64,000 nucleotides of DNA from Pinus tabuliformis (lineage: Eukaryota; Streptophyta; Pinopsida; Pinales; Pinaceae), in contig CM062815.1 in the NCBI GenBank assembly GCA_031772625.1, forward strand, positions 119,854,989 through 119,918,988. Reading direction: 5' to 3'. This document shows, piece after piece, positions 35,090-47,222 of the stretch. Position numbers and translations under genes: made by a program. Position 1 is the first letter of the stretch, and every line of letters begins with the position of its first letter. The notes under the pieces were generated by a model, which was not told the DNA's origin, did no database searches, and saw only the letters and a list, made by a program, of their open reading frames with translations.

Positions 35090-35619
35090 GCATGTGATCA
35101 ACAACACTGCTCACTCTATCTATTGGGCTAGGTCTATAACCTGTATGGGCGCAGTTTCATTAGTCTGTGCATGTTGTGCCTCCTGTTGTACCTATTCCTG
35201 TTGCAACTCCTTCTCTCGTCTGTGCAACTCCTGTTCTTCCTTGAGTTGTTGATTCAACACCTACAACTCCTTCTCTATTTCTCTCTATGCCTTCACGTGA
35301 TCTTCTTGTCGTTTCGTTGCTTCATAGTCTCAATATCCAAAGCTGCTTTCATCACAAGTGGATCTTCTTGAACTTTCAACTTTGCTTCGCCTCTGCACTG
35401 TCGACAACCTTCCTCTTGCATTTGTCACACGCAGGTCTACTATCTTATGTTGTTGTTAATGGTGCTACTCGCTATGATGTCTCGGCCATTTCATATTGAT
35501 ATCCATATCCACGAACAACTTGATGTCTTCATAGATAGGCAAGTTCATAGACACTTGATCGACTGTATCCCCAGTTGCGCTCTTAACGGTGTGTTTGACT
35601 TTGCTCTCCTGGAAGCCAT
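35090..35619 (-). pseudogene. Short LTR-borne reading frame (A3 3' LTR)
   Basis: The ATG at 35619 gives MASRRAKSNTPLRAQLG. After a frame change it gives a piece matching the KLFMDKDIK segment, then the basic and Glu-rich tail near 35100-35430. The long-form globular middle is absent. Broken, function unknown. Confidence 0.45.
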
Positions 35620-37302
35620 TGTACCTGTGTTGCTAAGAGGTAGACAAAGACTTGTGATACCCAGATACATAACATCACTCATGGCAAGAAATCTGTTAGT
35701 TGAAAACAAAAACAAAATGGAGGACTGACATGCAACATACTTATGTGATTGTTTGTGAAGATTGTGCAATTTTCGTCGAGAGGCTGGGAGACTGATTGCA
35801 AAAATTAGACAAGGCATAGCTTGGGCTACCGTGAGGCTAACTGACTACTGGAACTACACAATGCATATTCCAGCCTGGCGTGCTGAGGACTAAAACTGCA
35901 CAATGCACAATTTCAGTCAACAGTGGCATGCAAACCAGCAAACTGCATTGCGTAATTTCTGGGGCCAGCAAGGCACCGCCTCCCAGAATTGCACAATGTG
36001 AGCCTGGAGGTTTGTGTTGGGCCAGACTTGCAAAATTTCTAGAGGGAAGGCACAACCTTCACTTCTAGAAATGTGCAATGCTAGTCAGGCATGGAAAGGT
36101 CCGAGCTAAGGCAGCCCAAACCCACCAACGGGCGACTGAAAACATGAGAATTCTGAATGCATGGTGATACTGAGTGTAAACAAGAGTGAATGATCATGCA
36201 TGCAAATAGTATGTGTAGGATTCAGAGAATGGGAATACATGCGTGTGTGTGAAGTGGGTCACCAGAACAGCGACCATCGGTGTAAAAATAGTGTCATGCA
36301 TGCAACAATAGTGAGATGCAAATGAAAACTAAAACGGTGCTTCTACAAGCTAACATACATTAAAATAGCAGTGAGCACTCATTGAAATCAAGCAGACAAC
36401 ACTCACACAAAGCAAAACACAAAAAGCGACAGAAACACAACGCAAGACATGAAAAGCAAACTTACCCTGAAACAGCTAAGCTGAAAGTGCCAAAGACTCC
36501 TAGATGCAATGTGGGATGTCAAAGCTGCAAGGTTGATGTGAGGAATGAGCTCTGCATCGTCTGGTTCATAAGTTTTGATAAGATCGAGGTTATGACATGC
36601 ATGCCACAAATCTAGGAAAAAGCGACACTTGGTGAGAGGTTTCTAAAATGATCTTTGCATGTAACCTCCAGCTGCTAAAAATAGATCCCTCAAATCTAGG
36701 GATGCCTTTTGCATGCTACCTTTTTCTATTTCGGGAAGAGCAGCCCATGCATGCAAATTAATTTTGCTTGGTCCCAGAGGGAACCGGTCAATCCTGAAGG
36801 CACATGCATCGGTCTACGAGCCAGGGATGAAAATTTGCGCAGTTTCTAGGCTTAGCAGAGCTGGCTACCTGACAGGAATTACGCAATTTCTTGGCTGAGC
36901 AGGTCACTGCCTCCCAAAATTACACAATTTCTGGGCTGAGGCCTAGTGCTGGGTCAGATTGTGCATTTTTCTGAAGGAAGCATGTCTGACTGTTCTGCGC
37001 AATTTTGGAGCCCAGCAGGCTGCCCAATAGATTTGTGCAATTTTTGGAGGGAAGGTTGGTTCCCCTCCAGAATTGTGCAAATTTCAGGGGGAGTGTCTCA
37101 GCCAGCAAATAGTCTAAGTACGGAATGTCGGCCTGCGGGAGGGAGACAAACAAGCTAACATGCACAGGCTGGTAGGTCACTGAAACTCAACTAAAGCCTA
37201 TGTACTTGATAGTGCAAGACATGTTTCTAAGGATGGGTTGTAGGGAGGCTCCAAAACGAAGCTAAGGCAAACTTTTGGAGGGTGGTTATAGCCACTAAAA
37301 CA

Positions 37303-38761
37303 CTGGGCAACACACGATAGAACTCCATCTCTCTGGATAGACCTTGTTCGTGAAAAGCAAGTCTAACACTTCCAGAAGTATTGTTCAGTTCTCTATTCAT
37401 CTTGGTTTCCACACTTGCTTGATGGTAAGAAGTAGCATCTGCCAAGCCCTTGGTCGGTCAACACACATTCCAATCCAATCCAACACAATTGTTTCAATTG
37501 GGGATGAGGGGTATCTTGGTTCACAAGCCATGTGATCGTCAAAGTTTTAGTTTCATATCTGGTGTTGCTCCACTGCGAACAAGCCTGGACAGTACCCCGA
37601 CGAAGTCACGCAGCAACATAAGAATCACTCTGCTGGGAGCGGGCCTAGTCAGTACCCCAACGGAGTTACTTGTATCACTTCTTTGTGTAGGAAGACTTTC
37701 TCTTCTTTCACCTTATTCATTTTCATTTTTCAAAATTTTTTCACATTTTCATTTTCATAAATGTGCACAGCGCTTATTCATTTCAGAGGCAGAAGAGGGA
37801 TCCCGACTTATTGAGAGAAAAATAGGTTGTTCCTTGAGAGAAGTAGTTTGTATATACCTCTGACATGCTGGTTAAGGTTTTCCCCCTTCCTTACTCTACT
37901 TGACAGAGCTGACAAGGGTTAACCCAAAACAACCGACCAGAGTAGGTGACACTAGTTAGCGCACAAGCATTGTGTTTTCACCAAGGCTCACTTCAATCAG
38001 AATGCATTTTCCATTTATGTATCATGGACTGAAGACAACAAGTTCTTCATACAGAGACACGATGACAAATAACCAAGTATTGATAACTGCACAAGTCCTC
38101 TTGTACATTACCCAGCTTGTTTCAAGAGCCACACAAGGTTTCATGCGAAACTAACCTACGAACATAAATAAGCAAAAAAGCAACAAAACAAAGGAAAATC
38201 AGAAGTAAATGCATAAGCAAAGTGAGTAAGCAAACAAGCAGGAAAACAAAAAAACATGCAAAGTAAGAAGCAAACATGCATGCAAGCAAAAAAACCAAAG
38301 AAAACACTACTCCTACTCTTAAGATAATGGTGCATGGGTCTGCTCACGTGAAGTGATACTTCCAATGTAGTCATCAACGCACTGGTCGACCCATGTTGGT
38401 GAAGCTATGGTTCGTGAACAACACAGTTGTGTGAACCAGCCAACAAGAAAGATATAACAATGAAGACAGACACACTCCGAGTTTAAATGCGTCCACATAA
38501 CATAAGTGAGTGCAAGTGCATGACATGCAAACCATGGACTTACCATGATGTTGTGCGACACTACATGCAACTGTTAAGCATACGCATACTCTTGACTGTG
38601 ACATGCAAGAAAATGAAAGAAACAAAGAGAACTATTGTCACACACGTGTGCTTGTTGTGTAAGATTCCTCCAATGCATGAGCAATGGGATCATGTAATTT
38701 GAGTGGAGGAAGCATGATTTGTGAGTCAGATTGATCTTCAATGCATACAGATGAGTGATGA
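37303..38761 (-). other. A3 internal region, 3' part
   Basis: It matches 9826-11264 of A1 in reverse. The end of the post-gag frame lies at 38600-38761. The rest is non-coding, including two similar ~60-bp units near 37560-37680 and a purine-rich run near 37880. The last five bases (GATGA, 38757-38761) are the left target duplication of G1. Confidence 0.75.
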
Positions 38762-39063
38762 TGTTATGAAACCAGCTCACAAAAAGATAGAAAATATAGA
38801 TCAACGCCTTAGAATTCAGCCTCTTCGAGGGGACAACCTCCTTTAGATTACACAAATGAACAATTCTTGGATGATACAAATGACAAAACCTCATTTCTAT
38901 ATATAGGAGTCTAAGGGGTCACAATATAACCAAGCCGACCTAACAATAATAATATAAAAGCACAAAAATAACAATAGTGGGATTCTATGGGGCATAATAA
39001 CAACAATAAGGGATACAATGACAATAGTAATGGGGGAATCACTAGTATTATAGGGACCTAAAA
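38762..39063 (-). repeat. G1 3' LTR (302 bp)
   Basis: On the minus strand it starts TTTTAGGTCCC and ends TTTCATAACA. It is preceded by the purine-rich GAAGGAGAGGGGCA (39064-39077), the polypurine tract. The canonical TG start is mutated. Confidence 0.85.
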
Positions 39064-40240
39064 TGCCCCTCTCCTTCAAAAAAGTGTTGTCCTCAATGCT
39101 TGAGTAGTTCTGGATGCTTCTATATAAAATTCTCATCATCCCATGTGGAATCTTCAACGGTAAGTTCTTCCACTTGATGAGATACTCTGAAATTGATCGA
39201 TTTCATAACTGTCGAGTTCTTATTTCTTTGACTACTTCAGGTTCCAATATGATTTTTCCTTCCTCATCAAGTTCTAGCAATATTGTTTGAACTGGAATCT
39301 TGTCATCTATTAGCTTCTTTAAGCATGAAACATAGAAAACTGGGTGCACTCGGGAAGCTGCAGGAAGCTCCAATTTGTATGCCACAGTACCTATCTTTTG
39401 CAACACCTTGTACGAACCATAATACTTTGGTCTTTAAGAGTTGGAGAACTTGTTGTTGATGCTCGATGTGATCTTCCACTGCTTGAACCTTAGACTTTTC
39501 TCTTAAATATAATGTGATGGATGGTGGATGATATCTATAAAGTGCCATAAATGGGGTCATTTGTGTTATACCACCATTCAACCAGAGGCAACCATTTAAC
39601 CCATTGTGTTTGCTTATCAGATACAAAGCAACGAAGATATCCTTCCAAACATTTGTTTACTATCTCAGTTTTCCCATCAGATTGAGGATGATAAGATGAG
39701 CTATAAGCTAATTGAGTACCAAGACAAGAAAATAATTTTTTCCAAAAATTTCCAGTGAAAATGGGATCTTTGTCGCTTACAATAATATTTGGGTTTCCAT
39801 GTAGCTTTTGAATTGTTTCCATAAATGCAGTAGAAACTGTAGTCACTTTAAGTGGATGAGATAATGCATAAAAGTGTGCATACATGGTAAGTCTGTCAAC
39901 TACCACCATGATAACACTCTTTCCTTCAAACTTGGGTAAACCTGTGATAAAATCCTTTGAAACCTCCTCCCAACGTTAGCTTGGAATCGATAAAGGTTGT
40001 AATAGTCCTGGGGTCTTAATTGTTTCAACTTTATTTTGTTGGCAAACCAAACATTCTGCCACAAACCTTTGAATATCCAATTTAAGGCCATCCCAAAAAA
40101 ATCTTTCTTAACCCTATGGTAGGTTTTTAGAAATCCTGAGTGCCCTCCTAAGGGAGAGGTGTGCAATTCCGTAAGAATCTTTTGTTTGAGTTGGGAATTC
40201 TTACATAGGTATAACCAATCCTTGTACCATAACAAATCAT
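39064..40240 (-). pseudogene. G1 integrase with C-terminal chromodomain (broken)
   Basis: The His-His part of the zinc domain (40140-40100; HTSPLGGHSG) is followed by a frameshift. The catalytic core at 39535-39909 has all three acidic residues, in VVVDRL, VSDKDPIF and GKTEIVNK. The C-terminal region (39303-39500; TPFMALYRYHPPS) leads to YKLELPAASRVHPVFYVSCL and to EPEVVKEIRTRQL. After a stop comes SEYLIKWKNLP, with a WDDEN-like run in the next frame. This is the chromodomain typical of plant chromoviruses, thought to guide integration to modified chromatin. The stop and frameshift make it inactive. Confidence 0.8.
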
Positions 40241-41640
40241 TTTTCCAACTAAATGTATCAGATTTATTGGGATCTTGTTATATCTTTTGAATGAGTGCCC
40301 ACACTTCCTCGTCATTCTTCCATTCATCCCTTGCTTCGTTTATCCAATCTGGTTGGATAATAGAAATGGCACAAAGAAATGCTTCCACAACCTCATCCTT
40401 TCTTGAGAGTGCATCTGACACAAATTTTTGCTTCCCTTTTTTGTAGATGATTTCAAAGTCATAGCCCAACATCTTTGTGACCCATTTTTGCTGCTCTTTT
40501 GAAGATAATCTTTTTTCTAAAAAGTATTTAAAACTATCATGATATGTTTTTACCTTGAAGTGTCTTCCCATTAGGTAGGGTCACCATTTCTTAAGTGTAT
40601 GTAGTATTGCCAGCATTTCCTTCTCATAAATAACTTTGTGTAAATACTTTCCTTTGATTGGATGACTTTTGAAAGCAATGGGTCTTTCTTCTTGAATTAA
40701 AACAGCACCAATTCCATTTCTTGAGGCATCACATTCCACAATAAAGGTTTTTGTGAAGTCTGGTGTAGCTAAGACGAGTGCTTAGTACATTGCCTCTTTA
40801 AGATGTTCAAAGGCCTTTGTTGCTTCTGGAGTCCATGAGAATGTATCTTTCTTCAATAATGTTGTTAGAGGTGCTGCTATTCTCCCATAATTCTTAACAA
40901 ACTTGCGATAATACCCTGTCAACCCGAGAAATCTTATAGATGCTTTATGGATGTGGGGATTTTCCATTCCTTAATGGTTTTAATTTTGCTAGGGTCTACC
41001 TTAACACCTTCCTGAGATACAATATGACCCAGATATTCCACCTCTTGTACTCCAAAGAAACATTTGGAGATTTTTGCTTATAATTGTTTCTCCTCCAATA
41101 GTTTGAATACCATGTCAACATGTTGGACATGATCCTTCCAAAACTTGTTGTAGATCAGTAGATCATCAAAAAATACTAACACAAATTTTCTAAGGAAGGG
41201 TTTGAAAATGGAATTCATCAAACCTTGAAATGTAGAAGGTTCATTAGTAAGGCCAAAAGGCATGACCAAAAATTCATAATGACCCTTATGAGTTCTAAAT
41301 GTTGTTTTAGGAATGTCTTCAGTCTTCATTCTAATTTGATGATATCCTGAATGAAGATCCAACTTGGTGAAGTAAATTGATCCATGCAATTCATCCAATA
41401 ATTCATCAGTGATAGGAATGGTAAATTTATCTTTAATAGTGAGCTTGTTGAGCTCCCTATAATCTGGACATATGTGCCATGATCCATCCTTCTTCTGAAC
41501 CAATACTACTAGAGCAAAGAAAGAACTTTGACTAGGTTTAATTATACCAGCCTCTAGCATTTCTGCAACCATACGTTCAATTTCACTCTTTTGGACATAG
41601 GGATATCTGTGAGGCCTGATGTTTGGAGGAACACTTCTGG
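40241..41640 (-). pseudogene. G1 reverse transcriptase and RNase H
   Basis: The RT core (41078-41572) reads [53 protein letters not shown] and the catalytic VFFDDLLIY. The connection region is at 40782-40967 ([20 protein letters not shown]). The RNase H part has [13 protein letters not shown] and YEKEMLAIL in the 40580-40770 stretch, and continues at 40278-40571 to KKGKQKFVSDALSRK. Gene order and motifs are those of Ty3/gypsy. Internal stops occur near 40785 and 40575, and a frameshift between 41078 and 40970. Confidence 0.85.
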
Positions 41641-41781
41641 AATCAAATTGATAGCATGATCATGATCACGAATACATGGGAGGCCTTTGGGAGTCTCAAA
41701 TACCTTGGAATGATTGTGCAAGACTTTTTGGAGATCTAGAGAAATGGATGGTTTCGATGTGGGAAACTTTAGTGAACATAA

Positions 41782-42279
41782 TTATGCAATTATGCCTCGT
41801 TGTTCTTTCTTTAGAAGCTTTGTCATTCCGTTAGAGCTGATTATCTTTCCCGGTTTCCCTGCGATACCTCTTAATTCAACTTCCTTTCCCTCTACAGAGA
41901 ATTTCATGAAAAGTTCATGAAAATTAAAAGCTATTGTACCCAAGGATTGTAACCATTGGACTCCTAGTAAAACATCAGCACCACCCATTGGCATGGAAAG
42001 CATTGGGCTATTCAATACATATTCTCCCATGGATAGCCTGATATTATGGCACTTTCCTGAGCAATTTATGGTTCCTCCACTTGCAACCATCACTTGACAC
42101 TCTGGTGTTGGATATAGGAAGCAATTCAATTCCTTGGCTATCTTACAATGAATAAAATTATGGGTACTTCCCGAATCAATCAACACTATTACCTGTTTCT
42201 TCTTGATATGCCCTTCTATCTTGATAGTTTGAGGAGTGGTAATTCTAGCCAATGCATTATAAGATATGGTCAGATTCAT
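41782..42279 (-). pseudogene. G1 aspartic protease
   Basis: A 165-codon open stretch has the protease active site as VLIDSGSTHNFIH, and a second conserved part DVLLGVQWLQSLG. It lies between gag and RT as in other Ty3/gypsy polyproteins. The frame is open but no longer continuous with RT (gap 41573-41781 contains stops). Confidence 0.8.
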
Positions 42280-42362
42280 TTCTTATTTTTCTAGGGTTTG
42301 TTCCTAGTGTATATCCTCTTCTTTTGACATTTCTTGTTCCTTTTCTTCCTCCTCTTCATAAT

Positions 42363-43537
42363 CTATGTAAAATAATTTCTTCTCGGCACACTTATGACCT
42401 TAATGTATTTTCTATCACAATTGTAACAAAGCCCTTTTGCTCTTTTTTCTTCCAGTTGTTGTGGTGTCAACCTTGTAGGTTGTGGATGGCTAGGGGCAGC
42501 AACACTTCCATCTTTATGATTGTGAGTGGTAGGCTTCCTTGTTTCCATAATTTTGCTTTCCATTTTTCTTGCCAACTTGAATGCCTTCTCCAATGAATCT
42601 AGTTCCCAAAGGCGAACCTCATGTTGGATGTTATCTTTTAAAGTCCCTATGAACACATCAATCCTATGCTCCTCTGGAATATGTTTTACCCTTATATTCA
42701 ATTTTTGGAAGTCCTCAATGTGCTCCATCATTGAACCCTTTTATTTGAGATTTATCAATTGGATAAAAGAAGTGTTTATTTTTGTATCCTCATAATGTGC
42801 TATCATTTCATCCATAAAAATAGCCCAAGAGACAATTTTTTTATGAGAGCAAAGCCATTGATACCATAAAAACTGATTTGGTTCCAAATATAAAGTTGCA
42901 TTGCGTACCTTTTGTGTGTTTTTCACATTATGGAGATCGAAAAGTTGCTCCATCTGTAGTATCCATGTTCTGGGATCCTTGCCATCAAACTTCCTCATAT
43001 CGATCTTTGGAACATGGTGGTTCTTCGATCCAACATTAGAGTCTATGAAATCATGATTAACATTTATTTTGTTCTCATCATGAGGTTCCTTTACTACCCT
43101 TTTGCCATTAGTAATCATTTCTTGTAGAAAATTTGTCAAATCTGTATTCAAATTTTCCATGCTTGTCTTCCAATCTGTCTTCAAATCATCCATCTTATCT
43201 TCCATGCCATCCACTTAGCCTCCACGCCATCCATCTTAGCTTCCACACCATCCATCTTAGCCTCCACGCCATCCATCTTAGCTTCCACACCATCCATCTT
43301 AGCTTCCATGTCTTTCTTTAAACCATCCATATTAGCTTCCACGCCATACATCTTAGCTTCTACGTCTTTCTTTAAACCATCCATCTTAGATTCTCTTACT
43401 TTTTGTGCGAGTGACATTTGTTGCACTTGGTCTCGTAATTTTGATATATCATGTTGCATTTCTTCTTCTCTATGAATCATGCTAAAGCTTTCAAGTTTCT
43501 TACTATGTGTTTCAATTTTATTTCTTCGAGGCATCAA
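42363..43537 (-). pseudogene. G1 gag (capsid and nucleocapsid), broken
   Basis: It begins at 43537 (MMPRRNKIETHSKKLESFSM). A coiled-coil N-terminus contains repeated DGVEAKM heptads (43181-43400). After a frameshift near 43215, the capsid domain follows (42741-43214; MRKFDGKDPRTWILQMEQLF), then 42363-42731 (EHIEDFQKLNIRVKHIPEEH). It ends in GLCYNCDRKY, the first half of a CCHC zinc knuckle that then goes out of frame. A stop near 42735 separates the two capsid parts. Confidence 0.8.
43200..43400 (-). repeat. 21-bp minisatellite in G1 gag
   Basis: About eight to nine tandem 21-bp units encode variants of the heptad KMDGVEA (or KMDGLKKDVEA). Unit number is likely to vary between G1 copies. The frameshift in gag lies at the edge of this run, which fits slippage. 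Confidence 0.75.
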
Positions 43538-44388
43538 TTACCGATAATAATGCTTCACTATGCCCTTTAAATTCCTCCAAACTAATTTTTCAAACCAAGC
43601 TTATGCAAAAATTTAAAAAAAAATTACACACCTTTTTTTTTCACTTTGTAGGAGCTTGATATTGAATCTGATGTATTTCTATAATTTTGGATCTCCAATA
43701 TCTGAAATTTCTTCCTGTAGTAACCCTCTGAGTAATATTTCTAACTCTGCAAGTCTAATCAAGATTGGATTCTCCAATGAAGAGTTATGCCAATTCTCCC
43801 ACAATGACCTGAATATATACTTGTTCAGTAGAGAGAACTCATACGATGTGCCATGGGTCACTGTTTCAACCTTAGGTTCTAAAAATGGTATCCAAAAAAC
43901 TATAGTCCATCCTCTTTCTAAAACTTCTTACGAAAATTCAATCTGATGCTTAGAGAGAAAGTTATGACAATTTTCCCAAGGTGACCTATTTCGAATGTAA
44001 TTCGGGGGTCTGAAAAACCCTAACTTCCTTAGATTATATATCTGCAAATATAGTGAGACAAGATCTAAAATTTGGAGCCGAGGTTTATACCAATTTCTTC
44101 TCAAATGGGTTCTTTTTTTAGCTTCTGAAACTTCGTAGAGAAATCGTTATAGCGAACATTCCACGATGACCTGTTTTAGATGAAATTTTGGAGCTTGCAA
44201 AAACCCTAACTTCCTCAGATCATATCTCCGACAATATAGTGAGACAAGATATAAAATTCAGAATTGAGGTTTGGTAAGATTTCTTCTCAAATGGGTTTTG
44301 TTTTTTGCTTCTGAAACGTCGCAGAAAAAAGTTATAGCAAAAATTCCATGATGACCTGTTTGGAGCAGTAAAACCATAAAATCCAAAG
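43538..44388 (-). other. G1 leader between primer site and gag
   Basis: An 850-bp leader with no credible coding sequence. It contains three related ~170-bp blocks (about 43930-44080, 44080-44240 and 44240-44370), each with a run like AAAACCCTAACTTCCTCAGA and AGTGAGACAAGAT. This suggests local duplication within the 5' untranslated region. Confidence 0.6.
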
Positions 44389-44400
44389 TTCTGATACCAA
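44389..44400 (-). promoter_or_regulatory. G1 primer-binding site (initiator Met tRNA)
   Basis: On the minus strand, directly after the 5' LTR, is TTGGTATCAGAAC. It matches the plant initiator-Met-tRNA primer site TGGTATCAGAGC except near its end. Confidence 0.8.
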
Positions 44401-44402
44401 AT

Positions 44403-44698
44403 TTTATGAAACCAACTCACAAAAAGATAGAAAAGATAGATCAACGCCTTAGAATTCAGCCTCTTCGAGGTGGCAACCTCCTTTATATTACACAAACGAA
44501 CAATTCTTGGATGATACAAATGACAAAACCTCCTTTCTATATATAGGAGTCTAAAGGGTCACAATATAACCAAGCCGACCTAACAATAATAATATAAAGG
44601 CACAAAAATAACAATCGTGGGATTCTGTGGGGCACAATAATAACAATAAGGGATACAATGACAATAGTAATGGGAGGAATCACTAGTATTATAGGACT
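44403..44698 (-). repeat. G1 5' LTR (split by G2)
   Basis: It aligns with 38762-39055. Its outermost bases lie beyond G2 at 56815-56819. GGACT (44694-44698) and GGACC (56810-56814) are the G2 target duplication, with one difference. Confidence 0.85.
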
Positions 44699-47189
44699 TG
44701 TTCTGGCCAGCAACAACCCTCCTTCTTATTTAGTGTTATTACTAATACTAAATAAGTGGGGACCCTTAGTCAAAATTTAAGAAATCAATTAGTGCTTGTA
44801 TTTCCTTTTTCAATAAAACTTACCGTTAAAAAACTTAAGAAAATACCTTTGAAAAATATAAAAAAGCTTAAGTTTTATGATAAAGTAGAATGATTCCTTA
44901 GGAAATATCACATCGCAAAAGGATAATAGGGTAACTCCTTGCAAGCCAAATTCTAAGACTACGAGATCGCGATACGGGACTACGAACATATATCACATCG
45001 CATGCATCAAAGACGCTTATGTTGAAAAACTTTAAATTACCGATATACGATGGCGCATATCACAAATCGCATTTCGCAGAAAACAGATTAACGAAAATTG
45101 TGATATGCCACGTTATTGCGATATTGCGATATTACGATATTCTGATTTTGTGATTGAGCGGCAATGAGATAATGCGATAATGCAATATTATGAATTTGCA
45201 ATATAGCAAGCAAGCGATGTGATGATTCTGCGATGTTGCGATCTGCAATATTGTGAAGCAAATCACAAAATCGCTTCATCGCAGATCTTTCGGGCTCGTT
45301 ATTCAAAAAAGAAGCATTTTCCATAAATCGAGACTTGGTTATGCGCTTTAATCCTAATTAATGAGTTAGTTGTCGATCATTAATGAAATAGGGTTTTGTG
45401 CTTATCAAGAATTCATTTCACATAAGGTGGTATATTTTATATGTTTTCAGCATTTAAGACTTTCCTGTCACCTTTTCTTATCATTATTCTCACTTCATTT
45501 GTAAATTGCAGGAACGGAGAGCAGAGAACGATACAAAGCAGTACGCAGAATACTATGGGAAAGAAAGGCAAAGCCCCGAGCTCTGAAGAGAAGGAAATGG
45601 CGCCCTTGTATATAGACACCGCTTGTAACAGAGACACTGGTATTGCTACCTAGGAAGGCATGTACAATCTACTTGAGGAAGAGAATCCTAGAGTAATGGA
45701 GATCGATGCTACTGTAGGCTCACATAGTTCTTCCAAGGCATCCATTACAAAGCTAGCTTTTTCATTCTTACACAGGATAGTGGCGAGGCCCAAAATTCTT
45801 CCATACACGGAGATACCGGACAACACTCACATCACAAACAAACAATTTAAAACTCAGGGTCAAGAGCTTATGGAATCATTATTTTCACAAAAATTTGAGC
45901 TTTATATCCGCTAAAAGAAAACATGCAAAGGGTGAAAAAAGCACCAAGGAAGCCCGGATCAAGAAACGGAGGCAGATCGCGCATCGCTAGGCAAAACTTC
46001 TTGAAAAGGAAAGCTTCCGAGTGCTCAATCACCTGTAAGCCCAGAAATTTGTAAAAAGAACTCTAGAAGTAAAACAAGTAAAACTTAAAGCCACACAGCT
46101 AGTGGATGACTCTCAAGTGTATCATCAATTCTGCCAAGAAGATGGTGCCAACTCTTGCCAATTATGTTTTCGCAACACGGCTAAAATTGGAAATCAGTCA
46201 GCCGACTCTTCTCAAACAGATGCTGAACGCGTGCGACTTCAAGGAGCAGATATAGAAATAGTTAGTAATTTTAATTTTAGATTCAGTTTTACTTTTAATT
46301 TTTGTTTTATTTTTGCCCAAAGTGAGGACAGTCATTTAAACCGCATCCTACATTTTTGTAATAAGTTATTTTTAGATTTAGTTAGTAGTATTTAAACCCT
46401 TCTCATGCAATTAGAGAAGGGTCTTGAAATTTGTCAAAAACTTATCCCCAGAACATGCACTTTTGTACCCTTTGTGGAGGTTTTAATGAATGAATGGAAC
46501 AAGATTTATCGATATCTGTATTTAATATCTGCTACTGATGTTGCATTTCTGTACTCTTAGTGGATGTTGGGTTACGAAGAGATAAATCATTATCGCTTGA
46601 AGCTCATGAGTAGGACTAGTTATAAATGGTACTTCTATCTCTTAACTATTTCTGCCTTCGTGTTAAAAGTGATATTCAAGTTCAGTTGTTTATATATTGA
46701 TGTGTGAATGCTTGAGTTATCATTTGGCACTTTTGTACGGTGATAACTATTTATTTATGCTTAATGTATGAATAGCTTATTATGCGATATGCCTTTCACA
46801 ACTGTTTCGTCTAACTTTTTATACGAAGTAGTTTATCTGTATTGAATTCTTTTCTCATAACAGTTGAATGATCTTTTTACTAGTTGTTATATGAAATCAT
46901 TTTAGATCTCATAACAGAAGGATTGCACCCCGGGTTAGTGTAGACTTAGATATTCTGCTTATTAGAATACCATTTACATGTTATTAGATTAGAGTTAGAA
47001 TTAGAGCATCTCACATTGGAATTTTTAGAAGGGAAATATCAATTCTTCACACACACACACATAAATTGGGAAACTAGTCCCATATCCCCAATCGGACTCC
47101 CTATACCAAACGGAAAAGGAGCTGCTAACCAAGGTCCGGACCGGGTGGGTATCCCCCTTGTTGTAGACCCGATTTTTTTGGCTTCAACA
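44699..47189 (+). repeat. G2 5' LTR (2491 bp)
   Basis: It starts TGTTCTGGCCAGCAAC and ends GGCTTCAACA. It includes a GCGATAT-rich stretch (44930-45290), an LTR-borne reading frame (45441-45914), and a (CA)n run near 47050. Just before the end, GGACTCCCTATACCAAACGG closely resembles the family A U5. Confidence 0.9.
45441..45914 (+). pseudogene. LTR-borne reading frame of G2 (5' LTR copy)
   Basis: It carries the same protein as the 3' LTR copy, with a stop at 45651 (after NRDTGIAT). Open parts are 45441-45653 and 45660-45914. Sequence such as MGKKGKAPSSEEKEMAPLY and ITKLAFSFLHRIVA is kept. Unknown function. Confidence 0.5.
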
Positions 47190-47210
47190 TATTTGGCGCT
47201 AGAAGGAGGG
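47190..47210 (+). promoter_or_regulatory. Putative primer-binding site of G2
   Basis: TATT, then TGGCGCTAGAAGGAGGG, directly follows the LTR end. The core is identical to that of A3. The tRNA is not identified. Confidence 0.6.
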
Positions 47211-47222
47211 CCTCGACTGTGA

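Larger units (their letters stand above)
33158..37302 (-). repeat. A3 3' LTR (with MITE insertion)
   Basis: The LTR starts on the minus strand at 37302 (TGTTTTAGTGGC; the usual start is TGTTGTAGCGGC) and ends at 33158 (CATCAACG, with the terminal A of CA changed). It is 4145 bp, or about 3545 bp without the 598-bp MITE and its duplication, matching the 5' LTR. It contains the same palindrome-rich U3 and a TATA-like CTATTTATAG at 34479-34488. Confidence 0.85.

Noticed and set aside
35447-35728. Plus-strand frame in the A3 3' LTR as a gene
   Set aside because: It is antisense to the short LTR-borne frame and recurs in the other A LTRs only as its mirror.
43200-43400. CRISPR-like direct repeats
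   Set aside because: The 21-bp units are contiguous, with no spacers, and are coding heptads in a plant retrotransposon gag.
47047-47062. CA dinucleotide run as a telomere or regulatory element
   Set aside because: It is a short microsatellite present at the same place in both G2 LTRs, with no further support.
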